Positions 25,528 to 37,139 of a stretch of DNA of 64,000 nucleotides are shown piece after piece. The notes beneath the pieces are model-generated. The model was given only the letters and a program-made list of their open reading frames with translations. It was not told the DNA's origin and did not search any database. Made by a program: the position numbers and the translations under genes. Source of the stretch: Pachyseris speciosa (taxonomy: Eukaryota; Cnidaria; Anthozoa; Scleractinia; Pachyseridae); NCBI GenBank assembly GCA_016490735.1, contig JAEMWC010001432.1, positions 70,001-134,000 on the forward strand. The letters are read 5' to 3'. Position 1 is the first letter of the stretch; every line of letters starts with the position of its first letter.

Positions 25528-25532
25528 TTTGT
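25494..25532. repeat. (AAT)n microsatellite followed by retro-repeat-like sequence
   Basis: A run of AAT triplets leads into ATTTGTTTATTTCCACC. The layout resembles the (AAT)n-tailed fragment at 8338. Confidence 0.6.
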
Positions 25533-25949
25533 TTATTTCCACCATTCGCAGATTTCTCTGAATTACAGGTAGGGTCAGGCAAAGCACTTACAAACATACA
25601 ATTATAAATATAAATATATAAATATAAAAACATAAATATAATAAAGCAGTAATATAGTAGAAATCGCATACACATTATTACACACAATCGATATACGGCG
25701 CATATTTAACTGACACGAATTCTGAGAACCGGTCAGTTCGGCCGGGTAACACATGGCATGATGGTCCTGACCTCAGTGAATACGAGGTTTGCGACGAAAT
25801 GACCCTGTTGGATATTAGGCGGTAAAGCGGGCTAGCGTGCGTGTATATTTTAATTCTTTTTCTCTTTGTAAAGGACATTTGATTATGTTCATACAATTTG
25901 CACTATATAAATTATAATCATAAAAATTACAATTTCCTCGATTGTGATT

Positions 25950-26049
25950 AGTAATGGTAATAGGACTGAGTGGAGTCCAATTCGGTCTGTAATCATACGA
26001 GTGATAACAAAATCGGACGACCGCGCAGCGGGAGTCCGATCTGTTTATC

Positions 26050-26080
<31 letters not shown>

Positions 26081-26100
26081 ACGAAGTCTTATTACCAATT
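25950..26100. mobile_element. Foldback element with direct flanking repeats
   Basis: The inverted arms share GTCCAATTCGGTCTGTAATC and its complement. Flanking direct copies of AATCATAAAAATTACAATTT occur at about 25915 and 26101, so either the target was duplicated or the family carries this flank. Confidence 0.5.
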
Positions 26101-26501
26101 AATCATAAAAATTACAATTTCCGAGAAAAGAAGAGCCAAGTTATAAAAGGAAGGGAAATTCCGCATTAAAAGACTGACAAAGGATGCGTAAATTGTTTAA
26201 TGTCGCTCTGAAATTGACTACGATCAAAATGTATGTTGATTGTAACCAAGGTTGTGATTGGTTGATTTAAACTACAAATTTGAATGTGATTGGTTGATTT
26301 AAAATACTGCTTTGAATCTGATTGGCTTATTGAACTGTCCGATAGCAAACTGTCCAATAACAAAGTGTCCAATAACAACTTCAAGATCAAACATGACGAA
26401 TTGTTCAAGCGCCCCTGAGTTTATTTAATCATTTTATGAATACTAAAAAAAGTTTGAAGTCGTTATAAAGCGAAGTATGAAGAGACTGGTCGGAGGATTC
26501 A

Positions 26502-26656
26502 CCTACGCAGCAAGCGTTTCCATGTGGTTTCCGAGCAAAGAAAGTTTGGGCCGCGTGATTGCTCTCGCCTCATTTTCGCGCGGGCAAAACATCGTAAACT
26601 TCCTTTCCTCGGTCTGTTTTTCCTAGGAAACCACGCGCAAACGCTTGCTACGCAGG
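26502..26656. mobile_element. MITE-like inverted repeat
   Basis: CCTACGCAGCAAGCGTTTCC at the left is inverted as AAACGCTTGCTACGCAGG at the right. About 155 bp, no ORF. Confidence 0.5.
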
Positions 26657-26879
26657 CTGTGATGGTTTCTAAACTTGTTGTTTTAGTAAATAAAAAAAAA
26701 ATGATATTCGCAAACTCAGAGAGTCACAACAAACTTATAAGCTTTGAACTCTCAAAATGAAAACCTTATCTAAACGGCTTTTCATATTTTTCACGTTTCA
26801 ATGCGATTAAACTGTAGCCTATTAAAACATCAAATGTTCAGGATGAACAAAAATAAAGAAATTGTTCCCCTTAGTAGAT

Positions 26880-27196
26880 GCGTGACACTTTAATCATACA
26901 AAATTTCAAAAATATATATATTAAATTGAGAAAAAAGTGTCAAAGTGACATCTTGTGAAAAAACACAAACGTTTCGGGCATAGTCCTTCTTCAGTGTGAA
27001 AACTGACTGAAGAAGGGTAAGTAAACCCAGCGTGGATTTCCGGATCCTTCGCTCTTTATAAACGAGCCGGGGAACTTTAACAAGAATTAGCCTCAACTCA
27101 ACGAATGATAGTTCCAGCGTTTCTGTTAGTAACTGATCCGGACGTACAAGTCGACCGACTTTATAACAGAGTTCATTCGACGTTTATCTTTCCTTG
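26880..27196. other. Spacer with inverted GAAGAAGG motif
   Basis: ACGTTTCGGGCATAGTCCTT is followed by CTTCAG and, 20 bases on, CTGAAGAAGG. The arrangement resembles termini of Penelope-like or related elements. A similar sequence occurs at about 39630-39665. No gene. Confidence 0.35.
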
Positions 27197-28441
27197 TTAT
27201 CGCTTGTTTATCCACTTTTTGTAGCCAAACATGTTCATAAGACCACCACAGCTATCTTCCACGGTTCTTATGAACGACGCGGGAGCACTTTTCCATTTTT
27301 CAATAACAGCTGAAGAATTTCTGTAAAGTGAATAAGGATTTTTTGTACCCCGCACTCGGTTCTTTCCAGTAATATGTTCATTTATCCATTCTTCAACGTC
27401 GATTGACCAATCAATTTCCGCGAATTTATACAGTTCCTTGGCTATTTTTACCGCATTCCGCACAAGATCTTCGTAACGAATCACTTTGAAACGATTCTTA
27501 AGCCAAGGAGGAGGAGAAATCAAACCAAACCGTATATTATCCAGCGTGTGATTACAGATCCTGGTGACAGTATAACCGAAGCTTGGATCCGGATAGTTTT
27601 TTATCCATTTAGCTGTATAAACCCAAGAGTACATGATAGCTCTAGGGTCGCGAACCAAGTGGATTATTTTTACTTTATAACGATCAGGATGTTTGAATAA
27701 TTCCTTTAAAGTCTGTATGTTTAGGCTTGGTAGTCGGTTCGACAAAACCTTCACAACTGTGTGGTTATAGGAACTGCAAACTTTAGCAAGCAGAGTCTTT
27801 GAAAACGGCAGGCATTTTTCAGGGCACAAAGACGCACCGGCGAGAGCTTTACTTTTTCTGCGAAAATAACTGTTGGAAAATGCCTCTAGAGTAGAATTTG
27901 TGATACCACCAAAGTCACATTGAAGTAAACTGTTGATAACTTCGATGGCAGTTTTTTTGTAGTATTTCGGCTCGTCTTTGTCGGTAATATACACAACTTG
28001 GAATAACTTTCTCAGTATAGTGTACCATGGCTCATACCAAAACATCACATGCGGATTGTTGTTAAAAATCTGTCCAAGAAATGACGATCCACTTCTGCCT
28101 GGGCTCAATATGATGACATTTTTCCTTATTCCAGACTTTTGAGAATGTGGTCTACTTTCACGTATCACGTTTTCGTGGCGTTTCATAATGGTGTCGATCT
28201 GCGCCACTTTTGCCTTCTCAGTTTGCCATTTTTCCTGGATTTCTGTTGTCCATTGTTGCTGTTCTGCTTTTAAAACACCTTGAACATAAAAATCATGTTC
28301 TTCGTTGCTGGGCCACCTTCCGTCAAGAAATTGCAGACTTGGTTCCCTTGGTGACATAAAACTCTCGCCCGAAAATATGATGTAGACCAAGATAGATGAC
28401 ACGGAACACAAAAGAACCAGAAACTTCACCTTCAGACGCAT
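27197..28441 (-). CDS. Carbohydrate sulfotransferase (Gal/GlcNAc/GalNAc 6-O-type), paralogue 1
   Basis: This 414-residue type II Golgi membrane enzyme transfers sulfate from PAPS to sugar hydroxyls of glycans. A single hydrophobic anchor lies at about residues 6-23, followed by a stem rich in Glu, Gln and Lys. The 5'-phosphosulfate loop SPGRSGSSFLG is at 113-123 and the 3'-phosphate motif LVRDPRA starts at 262, both as expected for the family. Asn-linked sites such as NST and NHT are present. I start at ATG 28441 rather than the ATG 14 codons upstream. A splice acceptor TTTTCACAG lies at about 28463, suggesting a 5'-UTR intron, and the paralogue at 42636 aligns from the same Met-Arg. Exact sugar specificity cannot be told. 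Confidence 0.9.
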   Translation of the reverse strand: MRLKVKFLVLLCSVSSILVYIIFSGESFMSPREPSLQFLDGRWPSNEEHDFYVQGVLKAEQQQWTTEIQEKWQTEKAKVAQIDTIMKRHENVIRESRPHSQKSGIRKNVIILSPGRSGSSFLGQIFNNNPHVMFWYEPWYTILRKLFQVVYITDKDEPKYYKKTAIEVINSLLQCDFGGITNSTLEAFSNSYFRRKSKALAGASLCPEKCLPFSKTLLAKVCSSYNHTVVKVLSNRLPSLNIQTLKELFKHPDRYKVKIIHLVRDPRAIMYSWVYTAKWIKNYPDPSFGYTVTRICNHTLDNIRFGLISPPPWLKNRFKVIRYEDLVRNAVKIAKELYKFAEIDWSIDVEEWINEHITGKNRVRGTKNPYSLYRNSSAVIEKWKSAPASFIRTVEDSCGGLMNMFGYKKWINKR

Positions 28442-28561
28442 GACTACAACGATTAACTCTGTCTGTGAAAACACAAAATACAAATCTTAAATAAACCAGT
28501 TACATCTGGATTCTGTCATTAAAGTAATCTTAAGTCCAATAATAACATGATCATCTGGTCA

Positions 28562-28612
<51 letters not shown>
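28562..28612. repeat. (TAT)n microsatellite
   Basis: About 50 bp of TAT triplets lie just upstream of sulfotransferase paralogue 1. Confidence 0.9.
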
Positions 28613-28613
<1 letters not shown>

Positions 28614-28776
28614 ACATGTATTTCTTCACAAGCGCATGTAGAATATGTGTTGGCATGTAGCAGGAGCTGCCCCATAGCGCCGATTTGGATATTATCATCC
28701 CACATTCAACAAGAGCAAGTGGAATAATTGTGTTACAGGAGCCATAATTCAGATCATGGCTTCAATTGTGTTATTA

Positions 28777-28909
28777 AGTGGAGGTGAATAGTACTTACTA
28801 ATCACCTCCGAGTTAACCAATCAGAGCGCGCGAGAAGCATTATTCACTTGTGTGGTATATACTAACGGTAACGCGGCTCGGTAAATATCCACCACTATTC
28901 ACCTCCACT
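28777..28909. mobile_element. MITE-like inverted repeat
   Basis: AGTGGAGGTGAATAGT at the left is inverted as ACTATTCACCTCCACT at the right. 133 bp, no ORF. Confidence 0.55.
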
Positions 28910-30358
28910 TTGGTGAATAATTGTTAATTATTATATGACTGGCTCTTTCAGCGGTCAAGATGAATCAATTCTCCTGCTGTGATTGGCTACCTGCGAGGTC
29001 AAGATGGAGCCATCTTGACCGCTCGGGATAGCCCGTCCGTCCGGCGTTTTGCTGTCTTTTAATAGCGTCCTTTGAGTCATATAATAAATCCTTTATTGAC
29101 CAAGCTTGTTTGGTCAAGATGGCGGGATATTGGCCTCGTTCTTTTTTTGCGTGTATATGGACCGAGACGAAGCCAATAACCCGTATTTATCGCTGGATTC
29201 TGCTGATTAAGTTTGCAAGAATGGTGGTCCCTGTTTATCTGCTCCCTTTATCTCGGACACAATTACGAAAAGCATTTCCTCCTCTCCTGAATATTTTTCG
29301 GTAGTTTTTTGTATCTTGATGAAATTTGTTTTCTTTTTGGCCGTTTTGGTGATCGTCATTGTGGTCATACAGTCTCACTCAGCTGTGTAAGTTCGAAAAT
29401 TGTATCTTACAAAGTAGGGAGGTCCAGATGGCCCAGCGCGGCGCTCGGCCAAAATACAGATAGTATACTATTTCACCTTAAATGATTATTCAAACAATTC
29501 TAAGAATGAAATAAAAATTTATAAATAACGTTTACATTCTTGTAGCATTTAAGCCTGCGGTTCGGCTTCAGTTTTTCAGCGGAAATTAGGTTGCGTTTTG
29601 GAAATAGGGGGAATCCAAACGAAGAAGCTTTTCATCGGCAAAACATCATTCAGTTGCACAGCAACGAAGACAGCGCCACTACATTAGAATCTTGCCTTAC
29701 TACACGAGCTTTTCTCACGAAGACCAGTACACTGTAAAATTAGCGGCCAGCCAACCCATTTCGCTATTCTGAACACCCAAATGCTAATTCTTACCGGTTC
29801 AAACAAAATGTTTTCTTTGTTTACAGTCTTTAGACGAAGACTTCTAACTTTTTCAATGAAGCGTGAAGAGAGTTACAATTAGTTTTTTTTTACCATTTTC
29901 TTGACAGCTTTTATACAACTTTCTGTCAGATTTTAAGAAATTCACACACATTTAATCGCCCCTTTTTCCCCTCGAGTTTGAATTTCTGCCTTCAATAAAA
30001 TGTAAAATTTTAAAAAAACAATACCGATACTGAGAAAAGATCGTAAGTTTCTTCTGTCATGGTCTTCAGTTTGTTATTTTATTTTTCAAAAAAAGTTGGA
30101 CAGGGGATTTCCCGCCGAAAAACGCGAGTGTGACATTTCGAATTGGCATACATGGATGGGTGGACACTTCTCTCGTCGATGGCTCACCACATTTTCTTAC
30201 CCATGGTGCTCGGCGAGGGTAGCCTATGTAAACTGTACACAGGCTAAGGCGAGGGAAGATCCTCTACAATTCATTATTCTTTTGGCTTTTCGTGTGGAAT
30301 AGAAAATTGCCTAACACCTGTTTAGAGTGAATAAAATGCCAGGTATTAGTGTAGCCTA
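28910..30358. other. Intergenic, no gene recognised
   Basis: Inverted copies of GGTCAAGATGG and CCATCTTGACC near 28955-29125 suggest another small foldback element. The remaining sequence to 30358 shows nothing supportable. Confidence 0.4.
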
Positions 30359-30416
30359 CGTGTAGCCGTACCCACCCCTCCTCCAGTTTTTCCTCGGGGG
30401 TGGGTACGGCTACACG
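30359..30416. repeat. Perfect 20-bp hairpin
   Basis: The arms CGTGTAGCCGTACCCACCCC and its exact complement are separated by an 18-base loop rich in pyrimidines. Confidence 0.8.
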
Positions 30417-30561
30417 GACTCTTGTATTAGTGCGAATAAACGTATTGGATGGAAGAAGAGCCATGGCGATTTTCTTGAAGATATTTCAACGTTCAAGCTT
30501 TCTTTCAGTTTTAGTTTTACCGCCGATTGGTTAGCTCAGCACCGGAATACCGTGCGGGAGG

Positions 30562-32058
30562 TAGGCATGAATAGATTGTGCTAGTAAATCCAGCAAAAGT
30601 TGCTTGACAATACACCCAAAAGTTGCTCTAAGGTTGCTCAAAAATTTAAAAGTTGCCTTTGAAAGTCTGTTCTAGATTACTACTCAAAACATGACGTTGT
30701 ATGTGTAATTTAACATCATATGTTGTGATCAATATAATCTTTAAGCTCAACGTAACTAATAATAGAAAGTATTTTCTAATGACGTTTCTAATGAGTAAAT
30801 ATCACAATGTTTGCTATAGGGAAGATATTTGTTTATGTTTTTGTTAAACGTTAAAAAAAAGAATTCTTTGTTTCACCAGCCAATAGCTCTCTGGTTGGCA
30901 TATTAATAACAATAGGTGACGTCACTGATATCTTTGCTATAGTCAAGTTTACAGCCTTTATCTTATCTTATCATGATAAGATACAACAATGCAAAATGCT
31001 ATGGTAACCTCAGTAGGGTCAATATCCGGTGTTATTTTCATTTTCCTCGTCAGACATTTCAGCTTCTAATTGTGATGCCTCGCACTGCAGCAAATACCAA
31101 GTTGGCGGGCGGGAAGCTCTATTGTTGGAGCGAATAACCGCTGGATGTAAGCGCCCGTTAGATAGATAGCCGCTGTCCAGTTCGTGGGGGCACGTATTAT
31201 TTTATAAATTACGACATCCTTAGTTTTGACCAGTTTAATAAAAACCGTTTAATAATATACACTTAATGTATGGTCCCGAGGAAACAGTTAGTTTTGTTTT
31301 CCCGAGAGTCCTATGTTTCCCTCGACTACGTCTCGGGAAACATCAGGACTCGAGGGAAAACAAAACTAACTAGTTTCCCGAGGGATCATACATTAAGTGC
31401 TTTGTTATATACCAAGACTTTCCCTTCAACAATCACAGCAAAATGAACTGACAAACAAACAAACAAAGACAGCAGTACTAGAACACGTCTTTATTCACAA
31501 AGCTGCTCAATGAATAATTTACAAATGTTTAAAAGTACCTGAAAAAGTAGAATATGCCTTTCTTGTATTTTACGAATCTTTTCCTCCTATTGGATGCTGA
31601 ATTTCGTCGGCTGATACTCGAGAAAAACGTTTTCTTTTAGTCTCAATTTCCAAAACTTTTATATTATCGTTGGTCAACTGAAAATTGGCCATGTTCTCAG
31701 GTCCGCCCTCGTCAATCAAGCTGACGTGAGCACGTGCTGCAGATCATGCCCACTAATCACGTGCTGTTGTATCCGGCGCGCGGGCAACAACTGCGGAATT
31801 GTATCTCGGTCGGGATACATTTGAATTTGGTCAGGGGCACGTGACCAAGAATCAACCAATCGCAGTGCTCGTTTTGTTGAGTGAAAGTCTAGGTATATAA
31901 CAAAGACCTTTATGATGGTTTGGTCAGTTTTTAACTATTTGTTGACTCAAGAGTTGCCAAGGAAGGCAAAAGTTGCCCTAGGTTGCTCGCAGTAAAAAAA
32001 GTTGCTGAAAACGCTAAAAATTGCTCAAAAGTTGCCGAGCACAATCTATTTATGCCTA
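30562..32058. mobile_element. hAT-like non-autonomous element, 8-bp target duplication
   Basis: Inverted ends TAGGCATGAATAGATTGTG and CACAATCTATTTATGCCTA are flanked by an exact 8-bp duplication GCGGGAGG (30554-30561 and 32059-32066). Multiple AAAAGTTGC copies lie near both ends, like subterminal transposase sites. There is no transposase ORF in 1497 bp. It contains a nested MITE at 31260-31399. Confidence 0.8.
31260..31399. mobile_element. MITE nested in the hAT-like element
   Basis: Inverted arms CACTTAATGTATGGTCCCG and GGGATCATACATTAAGTG continue through GTTAGTTTTGTTTTCCC and its complement. The 140-bp element is non-coding. Confidence 0.7.
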
Positions 32059-32480
32059 GCGGGAGGTCGCGGGTTCAGAGCCCGGCCGGACGAACGTAGC
32101 ACTCAGGGTCTTTAAAAAATTAAGGAGAAAGTGCTGCCTTTGTAATGACATCTACAAACGGTTAGACTTTCTAGTCTTCTCGGATAAGGATGATAATCCC
32201 GTAGGTCCCGTCTCACAGTACTTTCACTTAATCTGACTCTGCGGGACGTAAAAGAACCACTAGGGACGTAACAAAACTCTGGCTGTGACCACCCCTAGTG
32301 TCTGTCCTAATTCGATATTCACATTACGGGGGCACTCATTAGTTACTTCATTAATTGTAAACTGCACAAGCACGGTCTGGTCAGTGAAAGTCCTCCAGCC
32401 AGTGTTGTAAACTACCTTGAGACTATGTGATATGAGCGGTATATAAATTAGCCTGCATTGCAGGCGTATTTTTTGAAGCG

Positions 32481-33152
32481 AGCGCATTATTTCGACTCGC
32501 CCAAGCTCCTTGCGTTTTAGTGAAATTCAACATGGCGCCGCTTGCTCGACAAAATAACTCATGCGCCCACCGAAAACGTCTGCACTGAAGGCTATATATA
32601 AATACATTACCATTATCATCATCATTAGATTTAGGGGAAAAATGTGTAGTCCAGGGATAAAACTAGACTTCTATTGCATTTAATGTCATCCATCGGCAGC
32701 CCGCCCAAGTGTAACAGCATAATTGGGGTGAGTACGGTTGGGTGTTATTTGAATGCCTCATACTATGTTACGTACTTATTTAGTATTTGCTTTGTTATTG
32801 TGTCTCCGATTAGCAGGTATGCTAAAGTACTTGGACGCAAAAATAAAGTTATTGTTGTGACTCTCAATGCTTTGTACGCATGAACGATCGTGCCATTAAT
32901 CCGTAAAAATTATTCTGAAACGGTGTTTTCGACTAACTGTATAAATTATCTTGCAACGCAGCCGAGCAGGGCAAACGTTTTTCCCAGAACAAATATTTGA
33001 TACAACTGAAGCTGTCTTCTTCTTTATATTCAGCATTTGATGGAATACCACGGCAATTTGAATGTTGGGTGCTTACTGCCATCACTAACAACAATCTTGA
33101 ACTTTGCGAACACATAAATAGAGTTAATTAGCTACAAGTTCTAGTTATTAGT
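32481..33152. other. Intergenic, no gene recognised
   Basis: Short ATT/ATC tail-like runs near 32605-32630 may end the SINE. Nothing else can be supported. Confidence 0.35.
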
Positions 33153-33301
33153 TATAGGTGGTTTGCAGCCAATCTCTAGAGACACAGATAACAATGGTGA
33201 AATGAACAAATGCTGGTGGACGAACAAAAGGAGCTAATGAGAGATGTATTGTTTACGTCCACCAGCATGGCGGCGATGACGTAACGTGCAAACCACCTAT
33301 A
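33153..33301. mobile_element. TA-flanked MITE
   Basis: Ends TATAGGTGGTTTGCA and TGCAAACCACCTATA are perfect inverted repeats. An inner inverted pair GCTGGTGGACG and CGTCCACCAGC is also present. Confidence 0.65.
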
Positions 33302-34255
33302 GTCAGCGCATATTACACGACAATGATCGTGGGATGGGGGCCACATTCTTCATCGTATTTTAGCAGCGAGATGAAGGCAAAGATAAAAACTGTTTTCGAC
33401 GAACGAAATTGTTTCGTTTCAGTTGACGTTACGTCAGAAAAAATACTTCTGTCAGTCAGTGCAGTGCAATGTGAGTATGTTTGCTGAATGGCAACTGATT
33501 ACCTAGATAGGCGAGCAAACTTAACGCTTTTTACTAGGGTTCGTATACCACGAATTCTGTTGGGCGTATATCGCGAAGAAAAAGCAGTTTTTCGCTTACG
33601 AATTCTTTTTCAAAGTTTGCGGTCCTTTGATTCATTGTTGCGACGGATCAACCCTGACGAACCTTGCATTATCGCATGAACTATTTGTTATAACATCTGT
33701 AAAGGTCAAATCGCTTCTTCAACTGGCTGAGTTGCCCAAACGGGCTTGCTTTCGCCAAAATCAATTTGCGGGATTCTTGTCAAAGGACAAACTTACCAGA
33801 CGAAGTGAAGGTTGCTCCTTATGACTGGTAGGTTATGTTGCGCTGTGTGTTTAATTTAGTAGCTTGCTCAGTGGATTCTGGTCGAAAGCCATGAGAGCAT
33901 AGCGAAACCGACATGCAAATAAGTACAGAATTCGCCGACGGGCAAGATTTTATGCACCTTAAACCATTGTTATTTGGTGCAACTACGTGGAATTTAATTG
34001 GCTGTAAAGCTGAACATAGCACATAGATGTCGTCATAGACGTGAGCGATTGTTCAGAGGCTGTGATTGCGTTGTTTTGCAGAGGACGGCAAACGGAAATG
34101 TAACAAAATTAAAACGCACGTGCAAAGCGATTGCTTTTACTCGTTAAACCTATTGTTTTGTGGCGTCCACGTTGCCGTTGTCGTTCTCGTTGCTTAAGCT
34201 CTCTATTGTTGATGAGGTTCAACCGCCACAGAAAAATTAAGTATGAGACAAGCCC
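33302..34255. other. Intergenic, no gene recognised
   Basis: Short open frames on both strands lack recognisable motifs or consistent splice sites. Confidence 0.35.
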
Positions 34256-34258
34256 TAA

Positions 34259-34508
34259 AGCCTAGTTTTCACCAGCGACGTAAGCACAGCCGCAAGCATA
34301 AGCGCCAGCACAAGAGCGCTTATTTCACCGTGAAAACGGGCTTAACGCAAGCGTAAGCATAAGCGCAAGGATCAAAGTTTTTCCTTTTCCTTGTGCTTTG
34401 CGCTTATGCTTGCGTTCGCTTGCGTAGTGTGCAAACGACGTTCGTTTTCACTTGGCATAAGCTACTTATGCTTGCGCTTGTGCTTGCGTCGCTTGTGAAA
34501 ACCAGGCT
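34259..34508. mobile_element. PIF/Harbinger-like MITE, TAA target duplication
   Basis: The TIR of about 43 bp begins AGCCTAGTTTTCACCAGCGA and ends TCGCTTGTGAAAACCAGGCT. TAA flanks at 34256-34258 and 34509-34511. It is rich in GCAAGCATAAGCG-type subrepeats. Confidence 0.75.
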
Positions 34509-34891
34509 TAAGGTTTACGCCTTATACCAAAATGGCGGCCAATTTATTATTCGTTTGTTTGCATTAATTAACCCTCTATTCGCCACTTCATCATCTTCCA
34601 AAATTTTGCATAAGCATTGTTTTCAATTTTTCTTGGGACTTGCAATCGTCCCGAGAGAAATTTAAAACAATGCTTATGTAAAATTAACTTGAATCGAGCT
34701 CCGCTTCTTTAGTTATAATAGTGTCCTATTTACACCAGTCTTACCTGCACTCCTATGAGTTGCGGAGGTCTGGCGGCCACAGACGAGGACGATGCATGTT
34801 AAACACTATACCCAAAGCCCCAGACTAAGTATCCATAACTCAAAACCCATCCAAAACTAAAACACCCAAGCAGCCAGACCTCATACCCCAC

Positions 34892-36260
34892 CTAAGAGGC
34901 TGAGCGGCTTCTCTTAGCGGTGGACGACTGCCCAGATGGGAACGCTGAAATAAAATCCTTAAGGTGGTTGAACTCCATATCTAACGTAGACGCCTGCTCG
35001 GAACACGACGACTCTTTACAAAGAAGCTCGGCAGGCGCTCCTGCTCGAATAACATTAGCAAGCTTTAAGTAATACTGGGCGGTAGAGGAAGAGGACCAAC
35101 CAATATGAGACATAACATCTGCTAGCTGTGAGCCAGAAAAGGTGAGGGTGAGGGCACATCCACAACGAAAACTATGAAGAGTCTCGCCAGCGTCTAAATT
35201 AGCTTGTTTAAGATAAAGCTTTAAGCGCGATTCAGAGGTAGAACTTGTGAGCGGCTGATCAACTACGAAACCCTGATGATCCGTGGGCCGAAACAAAAAA
35301 CCCCTGGAGAGATCGATGCCAACTTCTTTGCCACAGCAACATACATTTCAATAGCTCGAATCGGGCATAGGCTAGGGTTAGGATGACGACGCATTCCGAA
35401 GAGATTGGTGGAGCCATCACGAAGAGTCTTGCCACAAGAATGGTTGAACAGAAACCACTATCATCCGGGAAACGGGCAATTTCGGGAGTTTTTACATGGC
35501 CCAAGTCACCTGCACGGTCCCCAGAATAAAACAGACATTTAAAAAAGGCTTGGTCACCTGCCAGAATAAATAACTCTGAAGGAGCGAGGTTAGGTAGTAA
35601 TAAACGCTTCTCCACGTGCCGGGAAAGTAACAATAATTTGTCTGGGAAGATAGGAGTAGCCTGTTTTGGCCTAACTCTTGCCTGAAGTTGTTCATCAGTA
35701 AGCTGCTTAAGATACAACTTTACAAGCTCATCTGTAGCGGGGTTGTCCAAATGGATTTACCTTTTCCATTCTCCTTGACGGCCCGCTTCAGAAAATATTG
35801 AACGGAGCTTGCCGATGTATGAATCAACCGTAGCGTAAGCTAGACGGCGGGGACAGCCACAAGTGAAAACTCCTCGCTGGCCAATATGAGGACAACCATT
35901 CGGACGAGGCTGTGTTTTACCCATTTTATCTTTGTATACAAGGAACCGGCAGACATCAAAGCGAAGGGCATCAAAGAGTGTCTTCTTCTCCGGAAGTGCG
36001 TGCAAAAAATCCTCAAGCTATTCCTTAAGGGATTGTTTTTGCTTAGCATATGCAGAAGAAAGGTGTCTTTGCTGAAGGTGATGAACTCTATCGTCAATTG
36101 CGGTGAGGTCAAAGGAAAGAGCTTTGCGTCTCGGAGGGGTACACCGGCGCCTAACATAGCCACATCGTTGACAAAAGTTAAAGGTGTGGGCATTGGGATA
36201 ACTACAAGTGGGGCAAGCAACAGCAGGCTGAAACAGCCGAGCCACCGGAGAAAGGACCTG
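34892..36260 (-). pseudogene. Tyrosine recombinase of a DIRS/Ngaro-like element (broken)
   Basis: Reading leftward, a zinc-ribbon motif CPTCSYPN..FCQRCGY comes first, then an N-terminal SAM-like segment (FLVYKDKMGK, VDSYIGKLRSIF). The catalytic part follows with GDRAGDLG (first Arg), LHSFRCG (His-x-x-Arg) and AQYYLK (nucleophilic Tyr). In-frame stops fall at 36018-36020 and 35757-35759, and the frame changes near 35290. A splice acceptor TTTTCAG lies just before the first block (about 36260). Tyrosine recombinases integrate DIRS-type elements without target duplication. The family call is secure; DIRS versus Ngaro is not. Confidence 0.75.
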
Positions 36261-36452
36261 AAAAGAGAAAAAGCGGCTAAGCTACGAACAAAACTACGCG
36301 AAACACACTAGTCACACAATTTATTAAAGCGCGTCAGTCCTGTTACAAGAGTATTTGTGACCATAAGCTTATCATAATAATGACAAAGGTACTGAATGAA
36401 ATATAATCACAAAAGACTTAAGTATAAGCATGGGGCTGAAATCTATACATTA

Positions 36453-37131
36453 TCACATAGGATGGAACCTGAAAACCCACAAGTCCCACGGCAAGGCCCA
36501 AGAGGGGGAATACCCCGAAGCAGTTGGAGATAACGCAATCCCCTTAGAACCTTTTTCTGCCAAGATAAAGGATTCATGTTGCTTTAAAATAGTCCACCTA
36601 AATCGGCGAGGGCGTACATCCGAGATAACCAAAGTATATTGAATTCCTGAATTAGAGAGAAAGCGCAACAAGTCAGGTATAAGAATAATCGGGGGAAAGG
36701 CATAGGGATTTGCAAAAAGATCCCCATTTAAGTGGAGGCCTTTGGGCGAAGACATAGCCACAGATATAGCCACAGGATAGCACATCAGGGCTAAGAACTG
36801 CACCCCACGCAAAGGGACTGGCGTCAGAGTAGAGAACTACCTGACTATGAAATTCCGATCGCCAAGGAAGGAAATCCTGCCAGGACTCCAAGAAAGTCCA
36901 AGACTCAATCTCTAACATCAACGACCCAGAAAGGGGAATGGGACGGGAAGAACGTGCAGCCTTACTAATGGCTAAGTTAATCTCGTTTGTAAACAAACGG
37001 GCACCCGGGAAGGCTAAGGCAAAAGAAGTACATTTTCCAGAGAGCCGTTGTAGGGTTTTAAGGTCAACGGAGTCAGAACCAAGGACGAAACGGATAAGAT
37101 GACAAAATTGGTGTTTTTTGCCCTCCAACAA
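36453..37131 (-). pseudogene. C-terminal RT/RNase H part of the DIRS-like element
   Basis: Blocks LQRLSGKCTSFALAFPGARL, FLPWRSEFHSQVVLYSDAS and GAVLSPD match the connection and RNase H region typical of DIRS-like polyproteins. The RT fingers and palm with the xxDD box are missing. The frame shifts near 36770 and ends FRFHPM at 36453. Transcribed leftward together with the gag and recombinase parts. Confidence 0.7.
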
Positions 37132-37139
37132 AAGGAAAG

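Larger units (their letters stand above)
30525..32480 (+). mobile_element. tRNA-derived SINE, split by a hAT-like element
   Basis: The first part ends at 30561 and contains a box-A-like TTGGTTAGCTCAGCACCGG. After the insertion it resumes at 32059 with GGTCGCGGGTTCAGAGCCC, a box-B-like sequence, then a SINE body containing GGAGAAAGTGCTGCC and CTTCTCGGATAAGGATGATA. Box A and box B are now 1.5 kb apart, so this copy cannot be transcribed from its internal promoter. The 3' end is uncertain. Confidence 0.65.

Noticed and set aside
25421..25687. Leftward frame with poly-Leu and Tyr/Ile runs
   Set aside because: The runs are translations of the AAT microsatellite and AT-rich DNA.
30525..30561. Intact tRNA gene
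   Set aside because: Box A and box B-like sequences are 1.5 kb apart and belong to a SINE; no cloverleaf can be drawn.
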